Part shown: positions 16,708 to 25,200 of the stretch, piece by piece
Layout of the letters: the number at the start of each line of letters is the position of its first letter
Numbering within the stretch: position 1 is the stretch's first letter
Source of the DNA: Bradyrhizobium sp. Arg816
Lineage (GTDB): Bacteria; Pseudomonadota; Alphaproteobacteria; Rhizobiales; Xanthobacteraceae
Direction: 5' to 3'
Length of the DNA stretch: 64,000 bases
Assembly (NCBI RefSeq): GCF_029989365.1
Contig: NZ_JAPRAQ010000003.1
Location: 124,001-188,000, forward strand
Notes under the pieces: generated by a model
What the model saw: the letters and a program-made list of their open reading frames with translations, nothing else
Databases searched by the model: none
Told to the model about the DNA's origin: nothing
Made by a program: the position numbers and the translations under genes

Positions 16708-19080
16708 ATGGAAAACTCAGACGGCTTCGAAGCTGCACAGTCCAGCGAGGAGCGTTATCGGCTTCTTGTTGAGGCGATCACCGACTACGCGATCTATATG
16801 CTGGACCGCGACGGGCGTGTCACCAGCTGGAACCCAGGGGCGAAGCGCTTTAAGGGCTACGAGGCTGAGGAGATCATAGGGCACCACTTCTCGAAATTCT
16901 ACACGGAGACCGAGCGGGAGCAAAAGGTGCCCGCCTTGGCACTAGAGGAGGCGGAGCGAACAGGACGCTTCGAGCGCGAGGGTTGGCGTGTGCGCAAGGA
17001 CGGCACGCAGTTCTGGGCCCATGTGATCATTGACGCGATCCGTTCGCCTAAGGGCGAGCTTGTAGGTTTCGCCAAAATCACCCGGGATCTGACCGAGCGA
17101 AGGGCGGCCGAGGCTAAATTACGCGAAAGCGAGCAGCAGTTCCGGTTAATGGTCCAAAGTGTGACGGACTACGCCATCTACATGCTAGATGTGGAAGGCA
17201 ACGTGGCGACTTGGAACGCTGGTGCTCAGCGCATCAAAGGGTACGCTCCCGAAGAGATCATCGGTAGCCACTTCTCCAATTTCTACACCGAAGAGGATCG
17301 CGCCGCGGGCCTCCCGCGAACAGGCCTGCAGACCGCAGCCCGCGAAGGACGCTGGGAGCACGAAGGTCAAAGGGTCCGAAAGGACGGCACTCGCTTTTGG
17401 GCGCATGTGGTGATCGACGCGATTCGAGACGACGACGGGAAGCTCGTAGGATTCGCCAAAGTGACCCGTGACATTACAGAACGGCGTCAGGCGGAAGCCG
17501 CGCTCCAGGCCGCGCAAGCAACGATGATCCGATCCCAGAAGCTGGAAGCGATCGGCCAACTTACCGGCGGCGTAGCGCACGACTTCAATAATCTCTTGCA
17601 AGTGATCAGCGGAAACCTGCAACTGCTCAGCAAGGACATCGCGGGTAATGCCCGAGCGGAGACGAGAGTCCAGAGCGCTCTGGCCGGCGTCGCGCGGGGA
17701 TCGAAACTTGCTACCCAGTTGCTCGCCTTCGCGAGGCGCCAGCCGCTGGAGCCGAGGGTCGTGAATGTCGGTCGCCTGATCAAAGGCATGGATGACCTGC
17801 TGCGTCGCGCCATCGGCGGGGAAATCGAGGTCGAGACGGTCGTCGGCGGAGGGCTGTGGAACAGCCTCATCGACCCCGATCAACTCGAGAATGCCATTCT
17901 CAACCTCGCGATCAACGCCCGCGACGCGATGAACGGCCAAGGTCGGCTGACCATCGAGGCCAGCAACGCCTTCTTGGACGACGAGTATGTCCGCCAGTAC
18001 GATGATCTGATTGCGGGGCAATATGTGATGATCGCGGTAACCGACACGGGCAGCGGCATTCCGTCAGATATCCTGGAGCGGGTCTATGAGCCCTTCTTCA
18101 CGACCAAGGCGGAAGGCAAGGGCACTGGCCTCGGCCTAGCCATGGTCTACGGTTTCCTCAAGCAATCCGGCGGACACGTCAAAATCTACAGCGAAATCGG
18201 CGCCGGAACGACGGTGAAGCTATACTTCCCGCGAGAAATGGCGGTCGAGGATACGCTAGTCAGTGCCACCTCCGGTGACATCAACGGCGGCGAGGAAACC
18301 GTACTGGTGGTTGAGGATGACGATGAAGTGCGAGAGGTCGCTGTCTCGATGCTCTCCGATCTTGGCTACCGCGTGGTGAAGGCGAGAGATGCGGTGGCCG
18401 CGCTGGCCATCGTCGACAGCGGCATACCAATCGACCTGATCTTCACCGACGTGATGATGCCGGGCACTCTGCGCAGCCCGGAGTTGGCGCGAAAAGCCCG
18501 GGAGCGGTTGCCCAACGTCGCAGTCCTTTTCACATCAGGCTACACGCAGAACGCCATCGTGCACGGGGGACGGCTCGACCCGGGAGTGGAGCTTCTAGCC
18601 AAGCCCTATACACGGGAAGCGCTTGCGCGGAAGACCAGGCATGTGCTTGCCAACCATGCTCAACGGCGTCTCGCGGCTACGGAATCGCGTCAGCCCACAC
18701 GGAAAGACGCCGTCAAGGGTGCGACCGTGTTGCTCGTCGAAGACGACGAACTGATCCGCCTGACTGCGACGGAGATGTTGAACGATTTGGGCTGCAAGGT
18801 GATGGAGGCCAGCTCGGCCGAAGAGGGTTTGAAGGCCCTGGATGAGGCTGCCGTGGATATCCTCGTGACCGATGTTGGCCTTCCCGGAGTGTCTGGCCTG
18901 CAACTCGCGAAGGACGCGCGCGCGCTGCGACCTGACTTGTGCATTGTTGTGGCGACAGGTGACGGCGGGATCAAATCCGAAGCTGAGTTCTTGGACGCCG
19001 TGCTCGTCGTGAAGCCCTATGCGCCGGAAACTCTGCACCGCAGCCTCGAAAATGCGCTGCAGACAAAAGCGCGACCCTAA
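16708..19080 (+). CDS. Hybrid sensor histidine kinase, PAS-PAS-HisKA-HATPase-REC-REC
   Basis: 790 residues from the ATG at 16708 with GGATAGGA ahead; a TTG at 16660 is less likely. Two tandem PAS domains (about residues 14-130 and 145-265) are strikingly alike (TDYAIYMLD, NPGAKRFKGY/NAGAQRIKGY, RVRKDGTxFWAHV). Then comes the H-box near 289 (GQLTGGVAHDFNNLLQ), an HATPase with DTGSGIP and GTGLGLAMVYGF, REC1 (about 531-650, LIFTDVMMPG) and REC2 (about 671-785, ILVTDVGLPG). No transmembrane segment, so it senses an internal cue. It opens the signalling block together with the HWE kinase. Confidence 0.93.
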   Translation: MENSDGFEAAQSSEERYRLLVEAITDYAIYMLDRDGRVTSWNPGAKRFKGYEAEEIIGHHFSKFYTETEREQKVPALALEEAERTGRFEREGWRVRKDGTQFWAHVIIDAIRSPKGELVGFAKITRDLTERRAAEAKLRESEQQFRLMVQSVTDYAIYMLDVEGNVATWNAGAQRIKGYAPEEIIGSHFSNFYTEEDRAAGLPRTGLQTAAREGRWEHEGQRVRKDGTRFWAHVVIDAIRDDDGKLVGFAKVTRDITERRQAEAALQAAQATMIRSQKLEAIGQLTGGVAHDFNNLLQVISGNLQLLSKDIAGNARAETRVQSALAGVARGSKLATQLLAFARRQPLEPRVVNVGRLIKGMDDLLRRAIGGEIEVETVVGGGLWNSLIDPDQLENAILNLAINARDAMNGQGRLTIEASNAFLDDEYVRQYDDLIAGQYVMIAVTDTGSGIPSDILERVYEPFFTTKAEGKGTGLGLAMVYGFLKQSGGHVKIYSEIGAGTTVKLYFPREMAVEDTLVSATSGDINGGEETVLVVEDDDEVREVAVSMLSDLGYRVVKARDAVAALAIVDSGIPIDLIFTDVMMPGTLRSPELARKARERLPNVAVLFTSGYTQNAIVHGGRLDPGVELLAKPYTREALARKTRHVLANHAQRRLAATESRQPTRKDAVKGATVLLVEDDELIRLTATEMLNDLGCKVMEASSAEEGLKALDEAAVDILVTDVGLPGVSGLQLAKDARALRPDLCIVVATGDGGIKSEAEFLDAVLVVKPYAPETLHRSLENALQTKARP

Positions 19081-19297
19081 ACAGGTGTTGATAGCCTCGC
19101 AGCGGAAGCGCTTGCCGCAGCCTCTTCGGATTCCCTGTGGACACTCTCAGCCTTTCATTTCGTTAACGCGGATTCTCGCACTGACGCGGCTAGTGGCCTA
19201 TAGGGAACAAAACCCCGCCCCCGTGCCTCTTCTTTTTTGGGTTCCTCAATCCCGCCCGCCCCTCGGCTCGGGCCGGACGGCATTCGAACAGGTCAGC

Positions 19298-21202
19298 ATG
19301 AACGCGAGATTTCAGGGCGATTTCCCGATCGGCGGCGGTGAAATGGGCAAGCTCATCCGCGCCTTCGATTGGTCTCGCACTGAACTGGGGCCGATCGAAG
19401 GCTGGGGGCCCGCGCTCCGGACCTCCACCAATATCGTGCTGCAGTCGCCCCTGGCGCTGGTGATGCTGTGGGGACCGAGCGGCATCATGATCTACAACGA
19501 TGCGTATTCGGAATTTGCCGGTCAGAGACATCCGCAGCTCCTGGGCTCCAAGGTCTTGGAGGGCTGGGCTGAGGTCGCGGATTTCAATGCGAAGGTGCTC
19601 GAAGTGGGGCTCGCCGGCGGCACGCTATCGTTCAAGGATCAGGAATTGACGCTGTACCGAAACAACGTCGCCGAACAGGTCTGGATGGACCTCAACTACG
19701 GGCCGGTGCTTGGGGAAGACAACAAACCCGAAGGCGTGCTCGCCATCGTGGTGGAGACGACGGCGAGGGTGAAGGCCGAAAGGGCTTTGGCAGAACAACA
19801 GGCCGTGATTGAGGAGGCCAACAAGCGGCTGTCCGCCGAGTCGAGCTTTCTCCGAGACCTGTTTGAACAAGCGCCGAGCTTCATGGCAATGATGAGCGGG
19901 CCTGACCATGTCTTTACGCTGGCCAACGCGGCCTATCGAGGTCTCGTCGGGGACCGCGGCGAATTGGTGGGGAAATCCGTCCGTGAAGCGATTCCCGAGA
20001 CCGATTCTCAGGGCTTCCTTGGTTTGTTGGACAGCGTCTATCGAAGCGGCCAGCCCTTCGTCGGACGAGGCATTACCGCGCATCTCCAGCGTCAGCGCGG
20101 CGCTGAGATGGAAACCCGCATCCTCGATCTCATCTACCAGCCTGTCCGTTCGTCGTCCGGCGAGATCGCCGGCATCTTCGCGGAAGGCCATGACGTCACG
20201 GAGCGCGCGACTGCCGAGGCGCAAGTCAAGGCCAGCGAGGAGCGTCTTCGCGCGCTCATCAATGCGACATCGGACGCAGTCTACCGGATGTCACCGGATT
20301 GGCGCGAAATGCGTCAACTCGACGGACGCGGATTTCTGGCCGACGCCGACGGGCCATCGATCGCGTGGATGGAAGAGTATTTGTTTGCTGAAGACGAGCC
20401 TCTGGTCCAGGCCGCCATAGCGGAGGCCGTCCGGGATAAAAAGCCTTTTCAACTGGAGCATCGCATCCGGCGCCAGGACGGCTCGCAGGGCTGGACCTTT
20501 TCGCGGGCCGTGCCGCTGTTGAACGGCACGGGCGAAATCGTCGAGTGGTTCGGCGCGGCAAGTGACGTGACGGCACGTAACAAGGCCGAAGAACACCTTC
20601 GTCTGGTGATCAACGAACTGAACCATCGCGTCAAGAATACGCTTGCGATGATGCAGGCGATTGCGGCCCAGACGTTCCCGAGGTCCGAGCATCTGGCCGG
20701 GGCCCACGCGAATTTCAGCGCGCGCATAAAGGCCCTGGCCACTGCAAGCGATCTGCTCACAGGGGAGAGATGGGTAGGTGCGTCCCTGCGGGACGCCACG
20801 GAAAAGGTGCTGCAGCCGCATCATACCGACGCCCCGAAGCGGCGGATTGTTCGAGGACCGGAGGTCCGACTGACAGCAAAATCGGCCATTTCGCTTTCGA
20901 TGGCGCTGCACGAATTGGCGACGAATGCGACCAAGTACGGAGCCTGGTCCGGAGCGGACGGGACCGTGACCATCGAATGGAATGTCGTGCGGACCGGCAA
21001 GGGAGAAAGACTTGCGTTCGAGTGGAGGGAAGAAGGCGGTCCGCCTGTCGTTCAGCCTGTGCGAAAAGGCTTCGGATCCCGTCTGCTGGAGCGCGGCCTG
21101 GCTGCCGAATTGAGCGGCGACACTCGTCTTGAGTTCAGGCCGGAAGGCGTCGTCTTCCGAATCGACGCTCCCTTGGATCCCTACGCGGGTGAGGATCGAT
21201 GA
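19298..21202 (+). CDS. HWE-family sensor histidine kinase with PAS domains
   Basis: 634 residues from the ATG at 19298. N-terminal sensory region (ELGPIEGWGPALRTSTNIVL), then PAS-type segments around residues 190-320 and 320-430. The kinase core has the HWE signature: H-box NELNHRVKNTLAMMQAIAAQ near 438 and SMALHELATNATKYGA in the ATPase domain. HWE kinases in alphaproteobacteria commonly feed the PhyR-EcfG general stress response. No membrane helix, so cytoplasmic. Its stop overlaps the start of a lone receiver, which is the likely partner. Confidence 0.92.
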   Translation: MNARFQGDFPIGGGEMGKLIRAFDWSRTELGPIEGWGPALRTSTNIVLQSPLALVMLWGPSGIMIYNDAYSEFAGQRHPQLLGSKVLEGWAEVADFNAKVLEVGLAGGTLSFKDQELTLYRNNVAEQVWMDLNYGPVLGEDNKPEGVLAIVVETTARVKAERALAEQQAVIEEANKRLSAESSFLRDLFEQAPSFMAMMSGPDHVFTLANAAYRGLVGDRGELVGKSVREAIPETDSQGFLGLLDSVYRSGQPFVGRGITAHLQRQRGAEMETRILDLIYQPVRSSSGEIAGIFAEGHDVTERATAEAQVKASEERLRALINATSDAVYRMSPDWREMRQLDGRGFLADADGPSIAWMEEYLFAEDEPLVQAAIAEAVRDKKPFQLEHRIRRQDGSQGWTFSRAVPLLNGTGEIVEWFGAASDVTARNKAEEHLRLVINELNHRVKNTLAMMQAIAAQTFPRSEHLAGAHANFSARIKALATASDLLTGERWVGASLRDATEKVLQPHHTDAPKRRIVRGPEVRLTAKSAISLSMALHELATNATKYGAWSGADGTVTIEWNVVRTGKGERLAFEWREEGGPPVVQPVRKGFGSRLLERGLAAELSGDTRLEFRPEGVVFRIDAPLDPYAGEDR

Positions 21203-21561
21203 GCGGGCGACGACTCCAGGCGCTTGTCGTCGAAGACGAGATGACCATCGCGCTCATGATCGAGGACATGCTGACCGACCTCGGACATCAGGTCGTCGCG
21301 ATGGCGATGCGGCTGCCCCAGGCGCTGGAGTTGGCTAAGACTTCGGAAATCGATTTCGTAGTCCTTGATGTGAATCTGGATGGCCATATGTCGTTTGCGG
21401 TGGCCGACGCCCTTATCGAGCGCGGCGTGCCTTTTGTGTTCGTCACGGGATACGGCGCCGCAGGAGTCGATCCGAAGTATCGTCATCAAGGCATCGTCCT
21501 TCAGAAGCCGTTCGATCTGGCCGACCTTGAAAAAGCGATTGAGCGGCTTCCGCCACGTTAA
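21199..21561 (+). CDS. Single-domain response regulator coupled to HWE kinase
   Basis: 120 residues, only a receiver domain. The ATG at 21199 overlaps the kinase stop (ATGA). Conserved acidic pair VVEDEMTI, phosphoacceptor in VVLDVNLDG, and the lysine in LQKPFDLADLEKAI. With no output domain it probably passes phosphate onward or acts as a sink or allosteric partner of the HWE kinase. Confidence 0.93.
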   Translation: MSGRRLQALVVEDEMTIALMIEDMLTDLGHQVVAMAMRLPQALELAKTSEIDFVVLDVNLDGHMSFAVADALIERGVPFVFVTGYGAAGVDPKYRHQGIVLQKPFDLADLEKAIERLPPR

Positions 21562-21635
21562 TCCTGTATGGGCGGGTGCGGTTCGGGGAATGAAATCTGC
21601 TTGCGCTTGCTCGCGCCTATCGAGGAGGACTTGAG

Positions 21636-22298
21636 TTGCCAAAGGCCGCAATTTTCGATCTGGACGGAACGCTTCTCGACTCGGTGGACCTTCACGCACT
21701 CGCCTGGCACGAAGCGATGGTCAAGTTCGGCCACCATGTGAGCTTCGAGCAGGCTCGCAGCCAGATCGGCAAGGGAGGAGACAAGCTCGTTCCCGTGTTC
21801 CTGTCCTCGGACGAACAACGTGAGCACGGCAAGGATCTGGAGGAATGGCGCGCCAATCGTTTCAAGACGGAGTATCTGCCGCTTGTGCGACCGTTTTCGG
21901 CCGTTCCGGACCTGCTGCGGCGAGTGCGCGATGCGGGACTTCGGATTGCCGTCGCTTCATCCGCAAAAAAGGATGAACTCGAGACGTACCTGGACATCGC
22001 ACGCATCTCGGATCTGGTCGAGGTGGCGACATCGTCCGACGATGTGGAAGAATCAAAACCGTCGCCCGACGTCTTCGAGGTCGTGCTGAAAAAGCTCGGG
22101 TTTGAAGGTTCGGACGCCGTCGCGATCGGCGACACGCCTTACGATGCCATCGCGGCGGGGAAGGCGAAGGTTGCGACCATCGGCCTGCTTTGTGGTGGGT
22201 TCACCGAAAGCTCGCTGCGGCACGCTGGATGCATCGATGTGTATCCCGGACCTGCATCGCTTTTCGCTGGATTTGAAGACTCCCTGCTCGCGCGGTAG
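21636..22298 (+). CDS. HAD-superfamily phosphatase
   Basis: 220 residues with a TTG start at 21636, chosen because GAGGAGG lies at 21622-21628. Motif I is FDLDGTLLDSVDLHALAWHE; motif II AVASSAKKDEL; motif IV GDTPYDAIAAGKAKVATIGL. The cap is the helical type found in phosphoglycolate phosphatase and beta-phosphoglucomutase. It likely removes phosphate from a small sugar or glycolate. An 11-bp hairpin follows. Confidence 0.9.
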   Translation: MPKAAIFDLDGTLLDSVDLHALAWHEAMVKFGHHVSFEQARSQIGKGGDKLVPVFLSSDEQREHGKDLEEWRANRFKTEYLPLVRPFSAVPDLLRRVRDAGLRIAVASSAKKDELETYLDIARISDLVEVATSSDDVEESKPSPDVFEVVLKKLGFEGSDAVAIGDTPYDAIAAGKAKVATIGLLCGGFTESSLRHAGCIDVYPGPASLFAGFEDSLLAR

Positions 22299-22320
22299 AC
22301 CCGGCCCGCACGTAATGAAA

Positions 22321-22354
22321 CGACCTCCGGGACTCGCAGAGTACCCGGAGGTCG
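22321..22354. terminator. Hairpin between converging HAD and hsp20-operon genes
   Basis: CGACCTCCGGG (22321-22331) and CCCGGAGGTCG (22344-22354) are perfect 11-base inverted repeats between convergent transcripts. No U-tract on either side, so the terminator call is tentative. Confidence 0.6.
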
Positions 22355-22380
22355 ATCGTGCGATCTGTAACGCCGGAGAT

Positions 22381-22581
22381 TCAGGCGCAGTTTGGTTGGA
22401 CGGTTCTAATCGCCGTCGGAGGTTTCAAGGATCCCTCCAGCAGTCGCCGGACTCGCGGCGATCGGAGTGGATCATCGCCAAGCATTGAGGACGGTTGACG
22501 AGAAGGAACCTGCGAGAACTTGGCCATCCACCGACGCTCGATGCGGTTCAATACGTCTCTGGGCAAGGCAATGCTATCCAT
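22381..22581 (-). CDS. Hypothetical protein, last gene of the hsp20 operon
   Basis: 66 residues from the ATG at 22581, preceded by GAGGAGGTCGCG, an excellent ribosome site. MDSIALPRDVLNRIERRWMA then RQPSSMLGDDPLRSPRVRRL. The RRWMAKF segment is familiar from small Bradyrhizobium proteins next to hsp20 genes (from memory). Basic, no membrane helix; function unknown. Confidence 0.65.
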   Translation of the reverse strand: MDSIALPRDVLNRIERRWMAKFSQVPSRQPSSMLGDDPLRSPRVRRLLEGSLKPPTAIRTVQPNCA

Positions 22582-22594
22582 CGCGACCTCCTCC

Positions 22595-22918
22595 TCAAGC
22601 GGCGAGAAGTCTTGATGTCGAACAGAGACGGTTGGGCTTGCCTCCGGGTGGATTGCGTGGGCCGCCGTCAAGTTCGCACAATGCTTCGAGTATCTCGTCG
22701 ATGGCGACCGGCGCTTTAAGTCCGATAGGCGCTCGCAACGAGGGGCAGGAGGCTATGGCCGATGCGTCGGACGCCCAGGAGGCCAGAATGGCGCGTTTCT
22801 CGGAGATTGAAAGCGAAGAATCCGCCAGCACGTCCCTCGGGTGGTCGAACACCGTGCCGGGATGCAGTAGCGCGTTCAAGTCGATGACGTTGTCGTCGGA
22901 AGCGGTCGTCGGCCGCAT
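22595..22918 (-). CDS. Conserved hypothetical protein in hsp20 operon
   Basis: 107 residues from the ATG at 22918, with GGAGGAT just upstream; an ATG four codons earlier lies inside that ribosome site. The core NVIDLNALLHPGTVFDHPRD, then ISEKRAILASWASDASAIAS, is a family I recognise from rhizobial genomes, often near small heat-shock genes. The tail is rich in polar residues. Function unknown. Confidence 0.75.
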   Translation of the reverse strand: MRPTTASDDNVIDLNALLHPGTVFDHPRDVLADSSLSISEKRAILASWASDASAIASCPSLRAPIGLKAPVAIDEILEALCELDGGPRNPPGGKPNRLCSTSRLLAA

Positions 22919-22949
22919 GGTATCCTCCATTCTTTAGACGAAGCCAGTT

Positions 22950-22973
22950 GCCGCGCGTCGCACGACGCGCGGC
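22950..22973 (-). promoter_or_regulatory. Intercistronic hairpin after hsp20
   Basis: GCCGCGCGTCG (22950-22960) and CGACGCGCGGC (22963-22973) form a perfect 11-bp stem with a two-base loop between hsp20 and the next gene. No U-tract follows on the minus strand, so it may be a processing or attenuation element instead of a full terminator. Confidence 0.6.
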
Positions 22974-22991
22974 ATTCTCCAGGTGGATCAA

Positions 22992-23450
22992 TCAGGCCGC
23001 CTTGGCCTCGATCTGATGGACGTTGTTGGAAGACGTGGCGCCGGCAATGGCGATGCGCCGCGGCTTCATGGCCTCCGGGATTTCCCGGACCAGTTCGATC
23101 TTCAATAGACCGTTGTCGAACGCCGCGCCCTTGACCTGGACGTAGTCGGCCAGGTTGAACTGGCGCTTGAAATGACGGGTCGAGATTCCCCTGTAGAGAA
23201 ACTCGCGCTCGGCCTTCTCGGTCTTGCCGCCCTCGATCGTGACGACGTTCTGCTCGGCCGTGATCGAAACTTCATCAGGCGAGAAGCCCGCCACCGCCAG
23301 CGTGATCTGGTAGCGGTCTTCCGCAAGTCGTTCGATGTTGTAGGGGGGATAGCTTTCCTCGGCGGCCCGCTGAGCCGTTTCGGCGAGGTCGAACAGACGA
23401 TCGAAGCCGATCGTCGACCGGAACAGGGGCGAGAAGTCATAAGTGCGCAT
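22992..23450 (-). CDS. Small heat-shock protein, Hsp20 family
   Basis: 152 residues from the ATG at 23450. N-terminus RTYDFSPLFRSTIGFDRLFD and YPPYNIERLAEDRYQITLAV are typical of IbpA-type class A rhizobial proteins. The alpha-crystallin domain spans about residues 35-130 and includes FLYRGISTRHFKRQFNLADY and AAFDNGLLKIELVREIPE. It is an ATP-independent chaperone that holds unfolding proteins at high temperature. It leads a three-gene operon and is preceded by a ROSE thermometer. Confidence 0.95.
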   Translation of the reverse strand: MRTYDFSPLFRSTIGFDRLFDLAETAQRAAEESYPPYNIERLAEDRYQITLAVAGFSPDEVSITAEQNVVTIEGGKTEKAEREFLYRGISTRHFKRQFNLADYVQVKGAAFDNGLLKIELVREIPEAMKPRRIAIAGATSSNNVHQIEAKAA

Positions 23451-23558
23451 AGCCAAATTCTCCAAAGAGCAAGATGGGTATGAGGCACCGGACACGACCG
23501 GTGCCCGTCTCAAATCCGAGGCCCCGGAGGGCACCTCGGACGCCACGCGAAGGTGACG
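23451..23558 (-). promoter_or_regulatory. ROSE-type RNA thermometer in hsp20 leader
   Basis: On the minus strand the leader contains GAGACGGGCACCGG, the stem GGCACCGG-TCGTGT-CCGGTGCC, then CTTGCTCTTTGGAGAATTTG directly before ATG. In the last hairpin TTGCTC faces the ribosome site GGAGAA with an unpaired G, the diagnostic ROSE arrangement. From memory this is very close to Bradyrhizobium ROSE1 elements. The roughly 108-nt length from the predicted start also fits. Heat melts the hairpin and exposes the ribosome site. Confidence 0.88.
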
Positions 23559-23564
23559 CCGAAA

Positions 23565-23592
23565 AAATTAGCAAAACCGGTTTTGGTTTCAA
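23565..23592 (-). promoter_or_regulatory. Promoter of the hsp20 operon
   Basis: TTGAAA (23592-23587), 16-base spacer, TAATTT (23570-23565). The spacer contains the perfect palindrome CAAAACCGGTTTTG (23572-23585). Confidence 0.6.
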
Positions 23593-23627
23593 GAGGGGAG
23601 ACAAAAAAATTCGATCGGGTCAGGGGA

Positions 23628-23999
23628 TCAGGCGATCCCGGTCAAATTCCGCAGCGTCGCGATGAGCTCGGCCTCACGATACGGTTTCGGCAGGAAGACG
23701 CTGCCTTCCGGCAGATCCTTGTCCGCGGCCCGCACATGGCCCGACGTCGCGACGATCTTGATTGGCGGCCAACGGTCCCGGACGAACCTGGCGAGCTTCA
23801 GCCCGTCCATCGAACCCGGCATCTGGATATCGGTAAAGACCAAATGGATGTCGGAGCGGGCGGTCAGGATCGCGATGGCTTCGTCGGCATTCCCCGCCGG
23901 GATGACCTCAAACCCGGCCTCTTCGATCACCTCGACGGAATCCATCCGCAACAGAAACTCGTCTTCGACGATTAGGATGACAGGCTTCAAACTCGACAT
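23628..23999 (-). CDS. Single-domain response regulator
   Basis: 123 residues, receiver only. Acidic pair ILIVEDEFLLRMD, phosphoacceptor LVFTDIQMPGSMDGL, and the conserved lysine in FLPKPYREAEL. AGAGGAT precedes the ATG. The neighbour upstream on the same strand is the PAS kinase, whose stop lies 79 bases before this start, so the two probably form a pair. Confidence 0.92.
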   Translation of the reverse strand: MSSLKPVILIVEDEFLLRMDSVEVIEEAGFEVIPAGNADEAIAILTARSDIHLVFTDIQMPGSMDGLKLARFVRDRWPPIKIVATSGHVRAADKDLPEGSVFLPKPYREAELIATLRNLTGIA

Positions 24000-24078
24000 T
24001 TAATTGCGATCCTCTGCGGCTCAAGCGGCCTAAGCAGAATTTGTTCCGAAGGATTTGTGACCAAGGATTCGCACTCAT

Positions 24079-25200
24079 TCAATTCGGCGCGGTCGTGGCG
24101 AGTGGCATTGAGAATACAAACCTCGTTTCCTCCGGCGTGGACGTCACCGCGATCCGTCCCCCGTGCGCTTGCGCGATCTGGGAAGCGATATGAAGTCCCA
24201 GCCCGAGACCCTGTCGGCTGTTGCGGACGTCGCCGCGAAAGAACGGCTCGAAAAGCCTCTCCATGGCCGCCTCTGGAATGGGTTCACCTACGTTGGCGAC
24301 CCAGAACTCGAATTCATCGCCATTCGTTTTCGCACCCACGCGCACGGGCATGTCCCGCGCTCCGTGGGTGAGGGCATTGCCGATAAGATTGGACGCAAGT
24401 TGTCCGATCCGCGTGTGATCGCAATTGACCGGCTCGACTATCTCGAAGCGGGTGTCGATGGCGCGCTGTGGAGAGGCTGTTCGCAATTCGTCGACGACCT
24501 GCTCGAGTACCGGCTCCAGCGGCCGCATGGCTCGATGCAAAGTAATGCCGCCTCCCAGCCGCCCGCGCGCGAAGTCCAGGATGTTGTCGATCAGATCCGA
24601 CATTCTGGTGACGGTCGAGTTGATCATGTCCAGGACGCGGAGTTCTTTCTGGTTCTGGAGGGCGCCCGAACGTTGAAGTATCCTCGCGCCGGCGCTGATG
24701 GCAGCCAACGGATTCCGCAGATCATGACCCAGGACCGCTATGAACTGCTCGCGCAATTCCGCCGTCTCCCGCTCGCTCGTGAGCCCTTTCTGCAGTTCAG
24801 ATCTCGAGTCCACCAACTGCCGTTCGTAGCGGCGTCGGTCGGTCGCCTTAATGACGACCAGGGCCGTGAACAGAACTCCGCCGTCGGCATCGCGACGCTC
24901 GACTGCGTTCGCGATTACCGGTAGCCGCTCGCCGGCGGCAGTCTCGAAATCCAGTGCGAACTCGTTGAAGGACCCTTGCATCCGCAGCAGGGGCGCGATG
25001 TGGGTTTCGTAGTAGATACGGCCCGCCATGTTCAAGAACTGATGAAGGCGTTGGCCGACAAATCTATCGGGGGCAAACCCTGTCCACGACGCAAGGGTAG
25101 CGTTGACTTTCGTTATGCGTCCGTCGGGACCGATCGTGAGGTAGCCGCAAGGGGCGTTCTCGAACAGGTCCCGGTAGTCGTCGGATCCGGGCTCAGACAT
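24079..25200 (-). CDS. PAS sensor histidine kinase coupled to RsbQ-like hydrolase
   Basis: 373 residues from the ATG at 25200 (MSEPGSDDYRDLF), which lies inside the end of the hydrolase gene. PAS domain at about 10-125 (LFENAPCGYLTIGPDGRITK, TGFAPDRFVG). A coiled linker leads to the HisKA box FIAVLGHDLRNPLAAISAGA and an HATPase with NLIGNALTHGA and GLGLGLHIASQIAQAHGG. No membrane segment. Coupling to an RsbQ-like enzyme suggests that the hydrolase produces or receives the ligand sensed by the PAS domain, by analogy with Bacillus RsbQ and the PAS phosphatase RsbP. Confidence 0.92.
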   Translation of the reverse strand: MSEPGSDDYRDLFENAPCGYLTIGPDGRITKVNATLASWTGFAPDRFVGQRLHQFLNMAGRIYYETHIAPLLRMQGSFNEFALDFETAAGERLPVIANAVERRDADGGVLFTALVVIKATDRRRYERQLVDSRSELQKGLTSERETAELREQFIAVLGHDLRNPLAAISAGARILQRSGALQNQKELRVLDMINSTVTRMSDLIDNILDFARGRLGGGITLHRAMRPLEPVLEQVVDELRTASPQRAIDTRFEIVEPVNCDHTRIGQLASNLIGNALTHGARDMPVRVGAKTNGDEFEFWVANVGEPIPEAAMERLFEPFFRGDVRNSRQGLGLGLHIASQIAQAHGGRIAVTSTPEETRFVFSMPLATTAPN

